Source of the DNA: Mesorhizobium sp. Pch-S
Lineage (GTDB): Bacteria > Pseudomonadota > Alphaproteobacteria > Rhizobiales > Rhizobiaceae
Length of the DNA: 64,000 nucleotides
NCBI RefSeq assembly: GCF_004136315.1
Contig: NZ_CP029562.1
Coordinates: 124,001-188,000 of the forward strand
Direction: 5' to 3'
Below, in pieces: positions 44,665 to 53,733 of this stretch. A program made the translations under genes and the position numbers. The notes under the pieces are model-generated. The model was not told the origin of the DNA. It saw only the letters and a program-made list of their open reading frames with translations, and did not search any database. Position 1 is the stretch's first letter. The number at the start of each line of letters is the position of its first letter.

Positions 44665-45846
44665 TCATTTCGCCAACCGGTTGTACTTCCTCAAGGCTTC
44701 CTGCAGCCTGTCGTGTGGAATGGCAAAGGAGACGTTGTCGTCTCGTCCCTTCATGGTCTCGGCCGCCACCATGGCGTTGACGATCGCCTCCTCCGTCGCA
44801 TCCGCAGTGGCATGGAACAATGGATTGATCTTGTCGTTGGAGACCATCTCGACCGTCGTGTTCTTCTCCTGATTGAAAGCCTCGGGATTGGCGGTCGAGA
44901 AGGTGATGAAGATATCGCCACTGCCGTTGCCGCCATAGCCACCCGTCTTGGCGATGCCGAGCGGCACGCGGCGGGCGAGACGCTTCAGCTGATGCGGCAA
45001 CAAGGGTGCATCGGTGGCCACCACGACGATGATCGACCCCGCTTCCTCGCGTTTCCATGACACATCCGGCATCAGGTCGGTGATCTCCTTGCCGATGGGT
45101 GCGCCGGCAATGGTGAGATCCGCGCGCGAGCCGAAGTTGCCCTGGACCAGAACGCCGACATTGTAGCCACCATCTTCGGCCGACAGTTTTCGCGAGGCCG
45201 TACCGGTACCGCCCTTGAAGTTGAACAGGTTCATGCCCGTGCCGCCGCCGACATTGCCTTCCGCGATTGCGCCGGATTTGGCCGAATCGAGCGCGGCATA
45301 GACATGTTCCTTCTTCACGTGCATGCCGTTGATGTCGTTCAAGATACCGTCCCAGGTCTCCGCCACCACCGGCAGCCTCCAGTAAAGGTCACGGAAATGC
45401 GGCCCGACGAGGTTGTTCTCGGCTTCCCAGGAGATGACCGAGTCACGGACGACGCCGACACTGTGTGTGTTGGTGATCATGATCGGGCCTTCGAGGAAAC
45501 CGCTTTCCTCGATCCAGGTCGTCCCGGTCATCTCGCCATTGCCGTTGAGCGAATACCAGCCGGCGAAAGACGGCCCGAACGCCTTGCCGCGCGGCAGGAT
45601 TGCGGTGACGCCGGTACGCACAGGTCCCTTGCCGACTACTATCTTGCCTTCGCCTTCGATGATCGTTGAATAACCGACGGTGACGCCCGGCACATCGGTG
45701 ATGGCGTTGTTCGGCCCCGGTGTCCCTTCGAACGGAATGCCAAGGTCGCGGGCACGTGGTTTGTCGGCAGCCGACGCAGCAGCCGCACTAACAGCCAGAG
45801 CGATGCCGCACATCGCCCCGACCAGATTTCTGTTTGCACGTTCCAT
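44665..45846 (-). CDS. P1-family (DmpA-like) aminopeptidase, exported
   Basis: A 393-residue member of peptidase family S58. The signal peptide is RNLVGAMCGIALAVSAAAAS ending ASA-AD, so it works in the periplasm. The core has ITDVPGVTVGYSTIIEGEGK, the glycine-rich EGNVGGGTGMNLFNFKGGTG and the autoprocessing Gly-Ser junction in LVQGNFGSRADL; the new N-terminal Ser240 would be the nucleophile. The family contains D-aminopeptidases and beta-peptidases. GGAGGAGACACC precedes the ATG. A palindrome lies at 45953-45969 upstream. It converges with proC. Confidence 0.92.
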   Translation of the reverse strand: MERANRNLVGAMCGIALAVSAAAASAADKPRARDLGIPFEGTPGPNNAITDVPGVTVGYSTIIEGEGKIVVGKGPVRTGVTAILPRGKAFGPSFAGWYSLNGNGEMTGTTWIEESGFLEGPIMITNTHSVGVVRDSVISWEAENNLVGPHFRDLYWRLPVVAETWDGILNDINGMHVKKEHVYAALDSAKSGAIAEGNVGGGTGMNLFNFKGGTGTASRKLSAEDGGYNVGVLVQGNFGSRADLTIAGAPIGKEITDLMPDVSWKREEAGSIIVVVATDAPLLPHQLKRLARRVPLGIAKTGGYGGNGSGDIFITFSTANPEAFNQEKNTTVEMVSNDKINPLFHATADATEEAIVNAMVAAETMKGRDDNVSFAIPHDRLQEALRKYNRLAK

Positions 45847-45952
45847 GGTGTCTCCTCCACTCTGATGAAAACGCGCTCAGTCCTCCTTTGATCTTTCGAT
45901 CAACCAAGCGACAGACGCATATCGCCATCCGGAAATGGAAGCGGCAACCATG

Positions 45953-45969
45953 ATTGACGCCACGTCAAT
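45953..45969. promoter_or_regulatory. Palindromic candidate operator upstream of the P1 peptidase gene
   Basis: ATTGACG (45953-45959) and CGTCAAT (45963-45969) form a seven-base inverted repeat with a three-base spacer, about 107 bases before the start at 45846. On the minus strand it includes a TTGACG hexamer. The regulator is unknown. Confidence 0.35.
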
Positions 45970-46051
45970 GCAAAGGCAGTTTCTGGACCAAAGGCTGGAG
46001 CCAGCACGGCAGGCTGCCCTGGCCGCGGCTTGAACATTGTCGGCCCAAAAA

Positions 46052-46084
46052 AAGAATGGCCCGGCTACGGGCCGGGCCATTCTT
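46052..46084. terminator. Terminator of the porin gene
   Basis: A perfect 14-base stem (46052-46065 with 46071-46084) and five-base loop, with an A-run on the + side, which is a T-run on the porin transcript. The core AAGAATGGCC matches the hairpins at 7391 and 8754. Confidence 0.9.
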
Positions 46085-46157
46085 CGGTGAAATTCTCACC
46101 TTGATAAAAAGAGCGAATGACTGGAGGTCAAGCCGGCACCCGCTAAAGGAGAAATGC

Positions 46158-47318
46158 TTAGAAATCGCGCTGGAAGCGGAGGATGCCGCCGACGCTGCTG
46201 TCCTTGTCCGCACCGGACCAGCTGCCACGGTAGTCAGCCTTGCCGAACTTACCTTCGTTGACATAGTCAACTTCGGCCGTGACGGTGAAGCCCGGAACCA
46301 GCTGATGCGCGACGTTGACGGCGACGCCAAGGGTCTCGCCTTCGTCATACGAAACCTGCGCGTTCAAAGAGGTCTTCTCGTTGAACTTGTAGGTACCGCC
46401 GCCCCAGACAGCCCAGTTGCCGCCCCATGGCTTATAGAAGCTGCGGTAGATATTGTCGTCAGTACCGTAGCCACCCATGATGAACAGCGAGATCTGGTCG
46501 GTTGCGTTCACATCGAGGCGAACCTTGCCGGCCCACTCTTCCCAAGGCGCGTTGTAGGCGACGACCGCGGAGATGCCGCCCCAGCCCTGCGTGTATTTGG
46601 CACCGACGACGACGTTCGGAACGTAGCTGTCGATGGTCTGGTCATTGTCAGGAGTGAAGACCCAGTTTCCGGCACCATCCTTTACGTAGGTGTTGTAGCT
46701 GCCCGATGCCTGTTCGAGCGAAACGATCGCGGAGAAGCCATTGCCGCCGTCGAAGGTGTAGCTGATCAGGTTGGTGTCAAAATCACCGTAGGGAACCAGG
46801 GTATCCTGGATGACGTTGGCGGCATAACCCGAGAAGGTGTCGTAGGCCGACTCGTCCTTACCGACGCGCAGGCCACCGAGCTGGATCCAGGCCCATTTGA
46901 GCTGGATGTCGCCCTTGTTGCCAGCTTCACCGCTGCCATCACGGTTGCCGAAGTTGAAACGGGTCTCGGTAAACGTCTTCAACGTACCGAGCTCGGTTTC
47001 CTGACCGGTCCAGGTGCGCAGTGCGAGACGGGCGTTCTTCTGCCAGGTGTCCTGCTCATCGCCATTGAGGCGATCGCGGGTCTTGGCGCCGTCGAACGAG
47101 CCGATATCGCCAAGGCCGGCATCGTAACGGACATAACCGCCGATACGCAGGCAGGTCTCGGTGCCCGGGATGTAGAAATAGCCGGCGCCGTAGACGTCGC
47201 AGATCTTGACGTATTCTGCCGGTTCCGGCTCTGCGACGACGACGGCGTCGGCGGCGCGAGCGCCGGAAACGGCGATCATTGCCGCTGCCGAGCCGAGAAG
47301 AAGGGTGTGGATTTTCAC
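46158..47318 (-). CDS. Porin (Porin_2 family)
   Basis: An outer membrane porin of 386 residues, likely a 16-strand beta-barrel forming trimers. The signal peptide begins with KIHTLLLGSAAAMIAVSGAR and ends ARA-AD. The mature N-terminus has the Porin_2 block AEYVKICDVYGAGYFYIPGT followed by ETCLRIGGYVRYD with two cysteines. Alternating strands rich in Tyr and Gly follow, and the last residue is Phe (LRFQRDF), the usual outer-membrane targeting end. The start is a GTG at 47318 with AGGGGATATCA before it; longer in-frame starts precede the signal peptide and are rejected. Codon use is even, consistent with high expression. Confidence 0.95.
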   Translation of the reverse strand: MKIHTLLLGSAAAMIAVSGARAADAVVVAEPEPAEYVKICDVYGAGYFYIPGTETCLRIGGYVRYDAGLGDIGSFDGAKTRDRLNGDEQDTWQKNARLALRTWTGQETELGTLKTFTETRFNFGNRDGSGEAGNKGDIQLKWAWIQLGGLRVGKDESAYDTFSGYAANVIQDTLVPYGDFDTNLISYTFDGGNGFSAIVSLEQASGSYNTYVKDGAGNWVFTPDNDQTIDSYVPNVVVGAKYTQGWGGISAVVAYNAPWEEWAGKVRLDVNATDQISLFIMGGYGTDDNIYRSFYKPWGGNWAVWGGGTYKFNEKTSLNAQVSYDEGETLGVAVNVAHQLVPGFTVTAEVDYVNEGKFGKADYRGSWSGADKDSSVGGILRFQRDF

Positions 47319-47640
47319 TGATATCCCCTGTTCGTACTTTAGGACCGTCAAGTTCCCCCAGTCGCGAGCAAAACGCCGCCGGAAGTTCCCGATCCGAACG
47401 GACGGACTATGCATAATTTGTGGCATCAGCTCTGATAACAAAAATGTTACCGATCTGTAACATTCAAAACAATGTATAAGTATCCATTTGGCTACCACCA
47501 ATCTTCAAATGACTGATTTTACACGCGAATTTGATATTCATGAAAAATCTGATGTAATGGTCTTAATTTTCATACCGGATTTCGCAACGCCAATTCGTTT
47601 CAATTGTGCATTTATCGCGTTGCAATAAAGACACAATCGG
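47319..47640. other. AT-rich porin promoter region
   Basis: About 320 bases, markedly AT-rich from 47420 to 47620, between the porin start and the end of the HxlR gene (both minus strand). It contains the inverted repeat TGTTAC-N6-GTAACA (47445-47462), about 130 bases upstream of the porin start, a possible operator. No gene is seen. Confidence 0.5.
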
Positions 47641-48033
47641 TCACGCGACCATCGAACCAGGCGCTTTGGATTGCTTCTGGTCAAAAATCTGCTGTGCGTG
47701 ATGGATCGCGTGGGCGTTGCTTTCAGACCAATCGCGCAACACGCCAAGAGGCAATTTCAGGGAATTTCCCAGCGCCGTGAGGCTGTATTCGACACCGGGG
47801 GGCGTGGTGTCGACGAGGTGGCGATTGACAAGGCCGTTCCGTTCGAGGCGCCGCAGAGATTGCGTCAGGGTCTTCTGGCTGATGCCTTCCACCTGACGCT
47901 TGAGCGCATTGAAACGCGCCGCACCGCCATCAAGGTAAATCTGCCGCAGTACGACCAGGGTCCATTTGTCGGAGAAAAGTTCGAACATCGTATCCCCGTC
48001 GACGGCCAAACGGTCGGTGACGTGATCGTTCAT
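47641..48033 (-). CDS. HxlR-family winged-helix regulator
   Basis: A 130-residue protein with the HxlR pattern: DTMFELFSDKWTLVVLRQIY, ARFNALKRQVEGISQKTLTQ and the wing VDTTPPGVEYSLTALGNSLK. Such regulators often respond to aldehydes, quinones or oxidants. It lacks the single N-terminal cysteine used by redox-sensing members. AGGAGACAGTT supports the ATG at 48033. It is divergent from an SDR oxidoreductase gene, its most likely target. Confidence 0.92.
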   Translation of the reverse strand: MNDHVTDRLAVDGDTMFELFSDKWTLVVLRQIYLDGGAARFNALKRQVEGISQKTLTQSLRRLERNGLVNRHLVDTTPPGVEYSLTALGNSLKLPLGVLRDWSESNAHAIHHAQQIFDQKQSKAPGSMVA

Positions 48034-48372
48034 AACTGTCTCCTGATTTGCTTCCCCCCAAATCGAAACTCGCGCAGTAACAGCCGTAGGCTGCTTTGGT
48101 TCCTTCACAATTTGGAGTTTTTCGCCGGTCAACGCCGATCTGACCGATCGAAACAGCGACGGCGGCACCCGCAACGGCTTGCGACCTCTGGCTCGATGCC
48201 CTGTCGACCCTGCCGCACCTCTGACGAGGCGTAACACGACTGCACCAATCCAAACCGACACTCTGAGCCAAAGCCGGGGTCGCGACCCCGGACTCAACGA
48301 TCATCCCTGAGGACGACAGGATTGCACCCGAGAGTCTGCTAGGCTTGGCCACATTCGAAAGAGGGAGAAACC
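48034..48372. other. Divergent intergenic region between HxlR and SDR genes
   Basis: About 340 bases holding the start regions of both genes. No gene or clear dyad was recognised by eye. An HxlR operator is expected here. Confidence 0.4.
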
Positions 48373-49161
48373 ATGCAGATGAACGACGGCAAGCCCGTGG
48401 TGATCATAACCGGCGGCGGCAGCGGCATCGGCGCCGCCTTGGCCGAACGGCTCGCCACCTCCCATCATGTCGTCATCTGCGGGCGTCGCAAGGATGCGCT
48501 CGATAAGGTTGCGGCGCGCAGTGGAGCGCATGCTGTCGCCCTGGACGTCACCGATCATGCTGCTGCAAGGCTGCTGGTAACGCAGACGCTGGAGCGATAC
48601 GGACACCTCGACGGCCTTGTCCTCAATGCCGGTATCATCCTGTCCGCGTCGATCGCGGAACTCCCTGTCGCGGACTGGGAGCGTCAGATCGCGGTCAATC
48701 TGACGGCGCCCTTCGTCATGACCCAGGCGGCGCTGCCGCATCTTCTGGCCAGTCGCGGCGCTGTCGTTGCGGTGAGTTCGGTGGGGGCGATGCAAACCGG
48801 GCCTGGTATCGCAGCCTATTCGGCAGCCAAGGCCGGCATCAGCCAGTTCACCAGATGCCTTGCTTATGAATATGCGCGCCATGGCCTGCGTGCCAATGTC
48901 GTGGCGCCCGGCTGGATTCGCAGCGAGATGGCGGATGAGGAAATGCGTGCGTTGCCGATCGGAACCGATCTGGAGGCTGCCTACGCCAAGGTGAGCGAAC
49001 ATGTTCCGCAACGGCGCGCCGGCTCTTCGGCAGAGGCCGCCGAGGTCATCGCTTTCCTCCTGTCGCCTGCGGCTTCTTTCGTCAACGGCGCGGTCTATGC
49101 AGTTGATGGCGGCTCGCTGGTCGCCAATTCCGGCATGACCTATGTCGACGGACTGGACTGA
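48373..49161 (+). CDS. SDR-family oxidoreductase
   Basis: A 262-residue classical short-chain dehydrogenase. The cofactor motif is TGGGSGIGAAL (TGxxxGIG); CGRRKD after strand 2 suggests NADP preference. The NAG-type motif is LVLNAGI, the catalytic Ser is in AVSSVGAM and the YxxxK pair in AYSAAKAGISQFTRCLAYEY. The tail has FLLSPAASFVNGAVYAVDGG. GGGAGAAACC precedes the ATG. It is divergent from the HxlR gene and probably controlled by it. The substrate is unknown. Confidence 0.93.
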   Translation: MQMNDGKPVVIITGGGSGIGAALAERLATSHHVVICGRRKDALDKVAARSGAHAVALDVTDHAAARLLVTQTLERYGHLDGLVLNAGIILSASIAELPVADWERQIAVNLTAPFVMTQAALPHLLASRGAVVAVSSVGAMQTGPGIAAYSAAKAGISQFTRCLAYEYARHGLRANVVAPGWIRSEMADEEMRALPIGTDLEAAYAKVSEHVPQRRAGSSAEAAEVIAFLLSPAASFVNGAVYAVDGGSLVANSGMTYVDGLD

Positions 49162-49180
49162 GGGCCACATAGGCGCGCGT

Positions 49181-49612
49181 TTACCGCAACCGGATTAGAC
49201 CGGCATCGGTCGGCGCGAACCGGCAAGCCTTGAAGTAGAAGTCCCGCAGGTGGGGGTCGAAATCGACATGCAGCCATTCGCAGCGCGAAGTCTTGGCGTT
49301 GTCGACGGCAACCCGCACCAGTTGCGATGCGTAGCCGCGGCGACGGTGCGCCGAATGCACCATCGTATCGAGCAGGAAAGCATGTACGCCACCATCCCAG
49401 GCAACGTTGACGAAGCCGATGAGATCGCTCCCGATCCGCAGGGTCACCCAACCCAGGCTGAAACGGTTGGCCTGAGACCACCAATCATCGTCAAACTGCG
49501 CATGTTCGAAACATTCGGCATGCAGTGCATTCAACTCGGCGTTTTCGAAACCGCCGCGCCATAGAAAGTGCGGCAGGGAGCGATCCGGCGTAGTGTCCAG
49601 GCTTGCTGTCAT
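49181..49612 (-). CDS. GNAT-family N-acetyltransferase
   Basis: A 143-residue acetyltransferase. The acetyl-CoA-binding motif A appears as TMVHSAHRRRGYASQLVRVA (the R/Q-x-x-G-x-G/A pattern). Core strands include FSLGWVTLRIGSDLIGFVNV and a C-terminal block DFYFKACRFAPTDAGLIRL. The acceptor is unknown. It converges with the SDR gene and is divergent from the AAC(3)-type gene. Confidence 0.88.
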   Translation of the reverse strand: MTASLDTTPDRSLPHFLWRGGFENAELNALHAECFEHAQFDDDWWSQANRFSLGWVTLRIGSDLIGFVNVAWDGGVHAFLLDTMVHSAHRRRGYASQLVRVAVDNAKTSRCEWLHVDFDPHLRDFYFKACRFAPTDAGLIRLR

Positions 49613-49783
49613 GGGTCCTTATCGCCAGGCACTGCTTTTGAGACAAGATATTCGCCAACCTGCGCCATGCACGCGGGCCGTTTGTGCCAACGGATGGGTT
49701 TGTCTGGGAACCGCGCGCAGCTGCGAGATCATTCTGAAGATGCGTCCCACATCGCATAGGCCTGTAGCGTCAAGGAAGATCAG

Positions 49784-50602
49784 ATGACGGAACACCGCAT
49801 TGTCGCTGCCACTCCCGAGCCGCGGACCCGGGACGGCCTCATCCGTGATCTGCAGCAACTGGGCGTAAAGCCAGGCGAAACGCTGCTCGTCCATTGCGCC
49901 CTGAGCACGCTGGGCTGGGTCTCTGGCGGCGCGGAAGCGGTTGTGCGTGCCTTGCTCGACGCGATCACCGAGACCGGCACATTGGTGATGCCCTCGCAGT
50001 CGTCACAGCTCAGCGATCCCGTGCACTGGCAGGCACCAGCCGTTCCTGACAGCTGGATCGAAATCATCCGCGAGACCTTGCCAGCCTTTGACCCGCTCAC
50101 CACGCCGACGCGAGATATGGGTGCGGTCGCGGAACTGTTCCGCACCTGGCCTGGCGCGCGGCGAAGTCTGCATCCGACCTGCTCCTTCTCCGCCCTCGGC
50201 CCTTCGGCAGAGACAATCATCGCGCGGCAACCACTGGCAGAGCCGTTCGGCAAAGATGGTCCCCTTGGGCACCTCTATCGATCGGCAGCACGCATTCTGC
50301 TGCTCGGCGCGGATTTCGACACGTGCACTGCCTTTCACCTGGCCGAACACATGGCGTGGCCGTCCCTGCCGAGGATCGCGGAAGGATCTCCCCTCATCGT
50401 GGACGGGCAACGCCGTTGGGTGAATTTTGACATTGCGTCCGGGGATGCAGACCGGTTTCCGAAGATTGGGAAGGAATTGATGCTCCAAGGCCTGGTCCAG
50501 ACCGGAGTGGTTGGCTCCGCAACCTGCCATCTGATGTCGATGCCGGCAGTTGTCGATGCTGCCGCCAGGATCATGGCCATGCAGCAACCTCCTTCCGAAT
50601 GA
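49784..50602 (+). CDS. AAC(3)-family N-acetyltransferase
   Basis: A 272-residue protein of the antibiotic N-acetyltransferase fold (aminoglycoside 3-N-acetyltransferase family). Visible blocks: LQQLGVKPGETLLVHCALST, LGWVSGGAEAVVRALLDAIT, TLVMPSQSSQ, SLHPTCSFSALGP and a later FHLAEHMAWP with a conserved His-x-x-Glu. AAGGAAGATCAG precedes the start. Chromosomal members of the family often do not give resistance and may modify other amines, so resistance should not be assumed. No mobile element or integron signature is present nearby. Confidence 0.88.
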   Translation: MTEHRIVAATPEPRTRDGLIRDLQQLGVKPGETLLVHCALSTLGWVSGGAEAVVRALLDAITETGTLVMPSQSSQLSDPVHWQAPAVPDSWIEIIRETLPAFDPLTTPTRDMGAVAELFRTWPGARRSLHPTCSFSALGPSAETIIARQPLAEPFGKDGPLGHLYRSAARILLLGADFDTCTAFHLAEHMAWPSLPRIAEGSPLIVDGQRRWVNFDIASGDADRFPKIGKELMLQGLVQTGVVGSATCHLMSMPAVVDAAARIMAMQQPPSE

Positions 50603-50834
50603 GTCACTCTGAAGAAACGGCAGAATGGAGAGGTCATCGTGCGCCGATACGCCGCCGCCTTTACCTTCCCTTCACCAATCGCGCATCCAATGGTGAGGCT
50701 CTTGCCAGTACCGCCGCAATCGACCAATAGTCGGCTCGGCAACTGAAAATGAAGCCGTCCGCGTTCCTGATTGCGCGGCAAACGAGTATACTGGCGCCAC
50801 GGCGCAACCCATCGCAAGCGTGTAACCGGCCTCG

Positions 50835-52991
50835 ATGACCATCCCCCAGGAACCGCGCAAGAAAAGAGGGCCGATCGCGGCCTGGTTCCTGTCGCTCGAC
50901 GCATGGCTGGATTCGAGCCTCTACAAGCTCCGCTACCGCGCCGGTGAATTCTGGGAATCGGCAACCATCTTCTTTCGCCGCTTCAAGGTCACCGGCTGGC
51001 GACGCTGGCTGATCGAAGGCCTGTCTGAGGGATTTACGCTCGGGGCCGGCGCTTCCGTCGCGCTGCTGGCGCTCGCCCTGCCCGCCTTCCAGGAAACATC
51101 GGGCGACTGGCGAGCGCAGGGCGACTTCGCGGTGACCTTCCTGGACCGCTACGGCAACGAGATCGGCCAGCGCGGTATCATCCAGCGCGATTCCGTGCCC
51201 GTCGACCAGATGCCGGATCATGTCATCAAGGCCGTGCTTTCCACCGAAGACCGCCGCTTCTTCGAACACTACGGCATCGATTTTCTCGGCCTGGCGCGCG
51301 CGCTGACGGAAAATGTGCGCGCCAATTCAGTGGTTCAGGGTGGCTCCTCCATAACCCAGCAATTGGCCAAGAACCTGTTCCTCACCAACGAACGCACGTT
51401 GGAACGCAAGGTCAAGGAAGCTTTTCTTTCCCTGTGGCTTGAAGCCAACCTTTCCAAGAAGGAAATCCTGCAACTCTACCTCGACCGCTCCTACATGGGC
51501 GGTGGCACTTTCGGCATCGAAGCGGCGGCCGATTTCTATTTCGGCAAGAGCGTGAAGGATCTGACGCTGGCCGAGGCAGCGATGCTGGCCGGCCTGTTCA
51601 AGGCGCCGACCAAATATGCGCCGCACATCAACCTGCCCGCCGCGCGCGCCCGCGCCAATGTCGTGCTCAACAACATGGTCGACAGCGGCTTCATGTCGGA
51701 GGGGCAGGTCCTGCAGGCCAGGCTGCACCCGGCCAATGTCGTCGACCGCGGCGAACGCAAGAGCCCCGACTATTTCCTCGACTGGGCCTTCGACGAGGTC
51801 AAGAAGATCGCCCCGAAGGGCACGCACTCGCTGGTTGCGCACACCACGTTCGACGCCAACATCCAGGATGCGGCGGAAGAATCGGTCGAGTTCCACCTGC
51901 GCCAGTACGGCAAGGAATACCGCGTCACCGAAGGTGCTGTCGTCGTCATCGAGACCAACGGCTCCGTGCGCGCGATCGTTGGCGGACGCGACTACGGCGC
52001 CAGCCAGTTCAACCGCGCCACCAAGGCGCTGCGCCAGACCGGATCGTCCTTCAAGCCCTATGTCTACGCGACAGCCATGGAACATGGCTTCACGCCGGAT
52101 TCGGTCGTCTCAAGCGGTCCCGTCAGTTGGGGCAACTGGTCGCCGAAGAACTACAGCGGTGGTTTCGGCGGCAAGATCACGCTGCTCAACGCTTTCGTGA
52201 AGTCCATCAATACCGTGCCTGTCAGGCTCGCCAAGGACTCGCTGTCGATCCCGCCGATCAAGAAGCTGGCCGAAGACATGGGCGTTGAATCGCCGCTGGA
52301 ATCGCACAAGACCATGGTGCTCGGCACCTCCGGTATGACGGTGATGGACCAGGCCACCGGTTACTCGGTCTTTGCCCAGAACGGCTATGTCGGCACCCGC
52401 CACGGCATCACACAGCTGGTCACCCACACCGGCGATGTCGTCTACGACTGGGCCAAGGATGCCCCCGCCCCTCGCCGTGTGCTGTCGGAACAGGCTTTGC
52501 GCTCGATGAACGCGATGCTGACCCAGGTGCCCGTCATCGGTACGGCGCGGCGCGCGGCCCTGCCCAACATCGTCTCCGGCGGCAAGACCGGCACCACGCA
52601 GAGCTATCGCGACGCCTGGTATGTCGGCTTCACCGGCAACTACACGGCAGCTGTCTGGCTCGGCAATGACGATTTCAGGCCGACCAACAACATGACCGGC
52701 GGCTCGCTTCCGGCGATGATCTGGCAGCGCATGATGGTCTACGCCCATCAGAACATCGACCTGAAGCCGATACCCGGCATCGACCAGCCTTTCGTCGACA
52801 AGACGGTGGCTGCAAAGGCCGAAGAGGCGCAGAAGAAGCAAGCCGCCGAAGAGGAGGCGAGAGTCGCGGCGGAACGCCCACCCGTGCTCTCCAGCCGCAC
52901 GACACAGACGCTGCGCACGCTCTCCAAGACCTTCGAGGACGCAGTTCAGCTCGTTCCACCCGCCACGCCTGAAAAGCTCTCGGCCCTGTGA
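50835..52991 (+). CDS. PBP1A-type bifunctional penicillin-binding protein
   Basis: A 718-residue class A penicillin-binding protein that polymerises and crosslinks peptidoglycan in the periplasm. A cytoplasmic basic segment is followed by one membrane helix (FTLGAGASVALLALALPAF, about 64-84). The glycosyltransferase has Glu138 in LSTEDRRFFEHYGID and GGSSITQQLAKNLFL. The transpeptidase has Ser404 in QTGSSFKPYVYA (SxxK), SIN in FVKSINTVP and Lys584 in SGGKTGTTQSYRDAW (KTG). The C-terminal tail is charged (AEEAQKKQAAEEEARVAAER). It is slightly shorter than typical MrcA, so the exact paralogue is uncertain. Confidence 0.94.
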   Translation: MTIPQEPRKKRGPIAAWFLSLDAWLDSSLYKLRYRAGEFWESATIFFRRFKVTGWRRWLIEGLSEGFTLGAGASVALLALALPAFQETSGDWRAQGDFAVTFLDRYGNEIGQRGIIQRDSVPVDQMPDHVIKAVLSTEDRRFFEHYGIDFLGLARALTENVRANSVVQGGSSITQQLAKNLFLTNERTLERKVKEAFLSLWLEANLSKKEILQLYLDRSYMGGGTFGIEAAADFYFGKSVKDLTLAEAAMLAGLFKAPTKYAPHINLPAARARANVVLNNMVDSGFMSEGQVLQARLHPANVVDRGERKSPDYFLDWAFDEVKKIAPKGTHSLVAHTTFDANIQDAAEESVEFHLRQYGKEYRVTEGAVVVIETNGSVRAIVGGRDYGASQFNRATKALRQTGSSFKPYVYATAMEHGFTPDSVVSSGPVSWGNWSPKNYSGGFGGKITLLNAFVKSINTVPVRLAKDSLSIPPIKKLAEDMGVESPLESHKTMVLGTSGMTVMDQATGYSVFAQNGYVGTRHGITQLVTHTGDVVYDWAKDAPAPRRVLSEQALRSMNAMLTQVPVIGTARRAALPNIVSGGKTGTTQSYRDAWYVGFTGNYTAAVWLGNDDFRPTNNMTGGSLPAMIWQRMMVYAHQNIDLKPIPGIDQPFVDKTVAAKAEEAQKKQAAEEEARVAAERPPVLSSRTTQTLRTLSKTFEDAVQLVPPATPEKLSAL

Positions 52992-53047
52992 CGCCTGCAC
53001 GCCCCTCCTGGCTTGCCCGTGTCTCCTCGCGTGGCTATGTCGAGATG

Positions 53048-53066
53048 TTTCCGTTTTTCACGGAAA
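53048..53066. repeat. TTTCCGT/ACGGAAA palindrome
   Basis: Seven-base arms (53048-53054 and 53060-53066), five-base loop, between the penicillin-binding protein and DUF1214 genes. It shares the TTCCGT/ACGGAA core with elements at 40505 and 54365. Confidence 0.55.
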
Positions 53067-53148
53067 CGCGGAAACGCTTTAACTCTTTGTCTTTACGCAA
53101 AAACGCTACGAACTTTTGCTGCAATTGCTCTGGTCCTGACGAGCCTAC

Positions 53149-53733
53149 ATGCTGAAGAACGCTTTGCTGACGCTGCTGGCACTCACCATCGCCATCGGGC
53201 TCGGCGGCGGCAGCGTCTGGTATACGCTCGACGCCCAGAGCGGCGGCGGCGCCATCCGCATCGGACCATGGACGGCCTTTCCCGACATCGGCACGCTCGA
53301 CGCTGACCCCTATTCGCAGGCACGCGTCGCTCGCCAGGGTGCACTGACGCTTGGTCGCGCAGAAGGCTTGTCGTTTATCGCCGAGGCCGATTCGAGTGGC
53401 GAGGGATTGCGGCGCGAATGCAGCTACACGATCGAGGGCGGCTCCCCCACCGCGCGCTTCTGGACGCTGCATGTTGCGGACCTGACGCTCGACCCGATCG
53501 CCTCGGGCAGACCGCACCAGGCCGCCCTGCACTCCTACGAAATCCTGCGCCAAGGCGATAACTCGGCCATCATCACGGTGGCTCCGAATGCCGCCCCTGG
53601 CAACTGGCTTCCGGTCAGCGGCTCGGGTCCGTTGCGTTTCGTTTTGAATTTCTACGATACGCCGATCGCCGCTTCGACGGGGCTTTCCGATGTGAAGCTG
53701 CCCACCATCGTCAGGGTCGGCTGCAATGGGTAA
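53149..53733 (+). CDS. DUF1214 domain exported protein
   Basis: A 194-residue protein with an N-terminal membrane or signal segment (ALLTLLALTIAIGLGGGSVW) and a DUF1214 domain: IRIGPWTAFPDIGTLDADPY, YSQARVARQGALTLGRAEGL, near the end GSGPLRFVLNFYDTPIA. It overlaps the next gene (DUF1254) by eight bases. The two domains are fused in many bacteria, so the pair probably works as one periplasmic unit. Biochemical function is unknown. Confidence 0.9.
   Translation: MLKNALLTLLALTIAIGLGGGSVWYTLDAQSGGGAIRIGPWTAFPDIGTLDADPYSQARVARQGALTLGRAEGLSFIAEADSSGEGLRRECSYTIEGGSPTARFWTLHVADLTLDPIASGRPHQAALHSYEILRQGDNSAIITVAPNAAPGNWLPVSGSGPLRFVLNFYDTPIAASTGLSDVKLPTIVRVGCNG

Noticed and set aside
49784..50602. Acquired antibiotic resistance island
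   Set aside because: No integrase, transposase, tRNA edge or composition shift surrounds the acetyltransferase gene.
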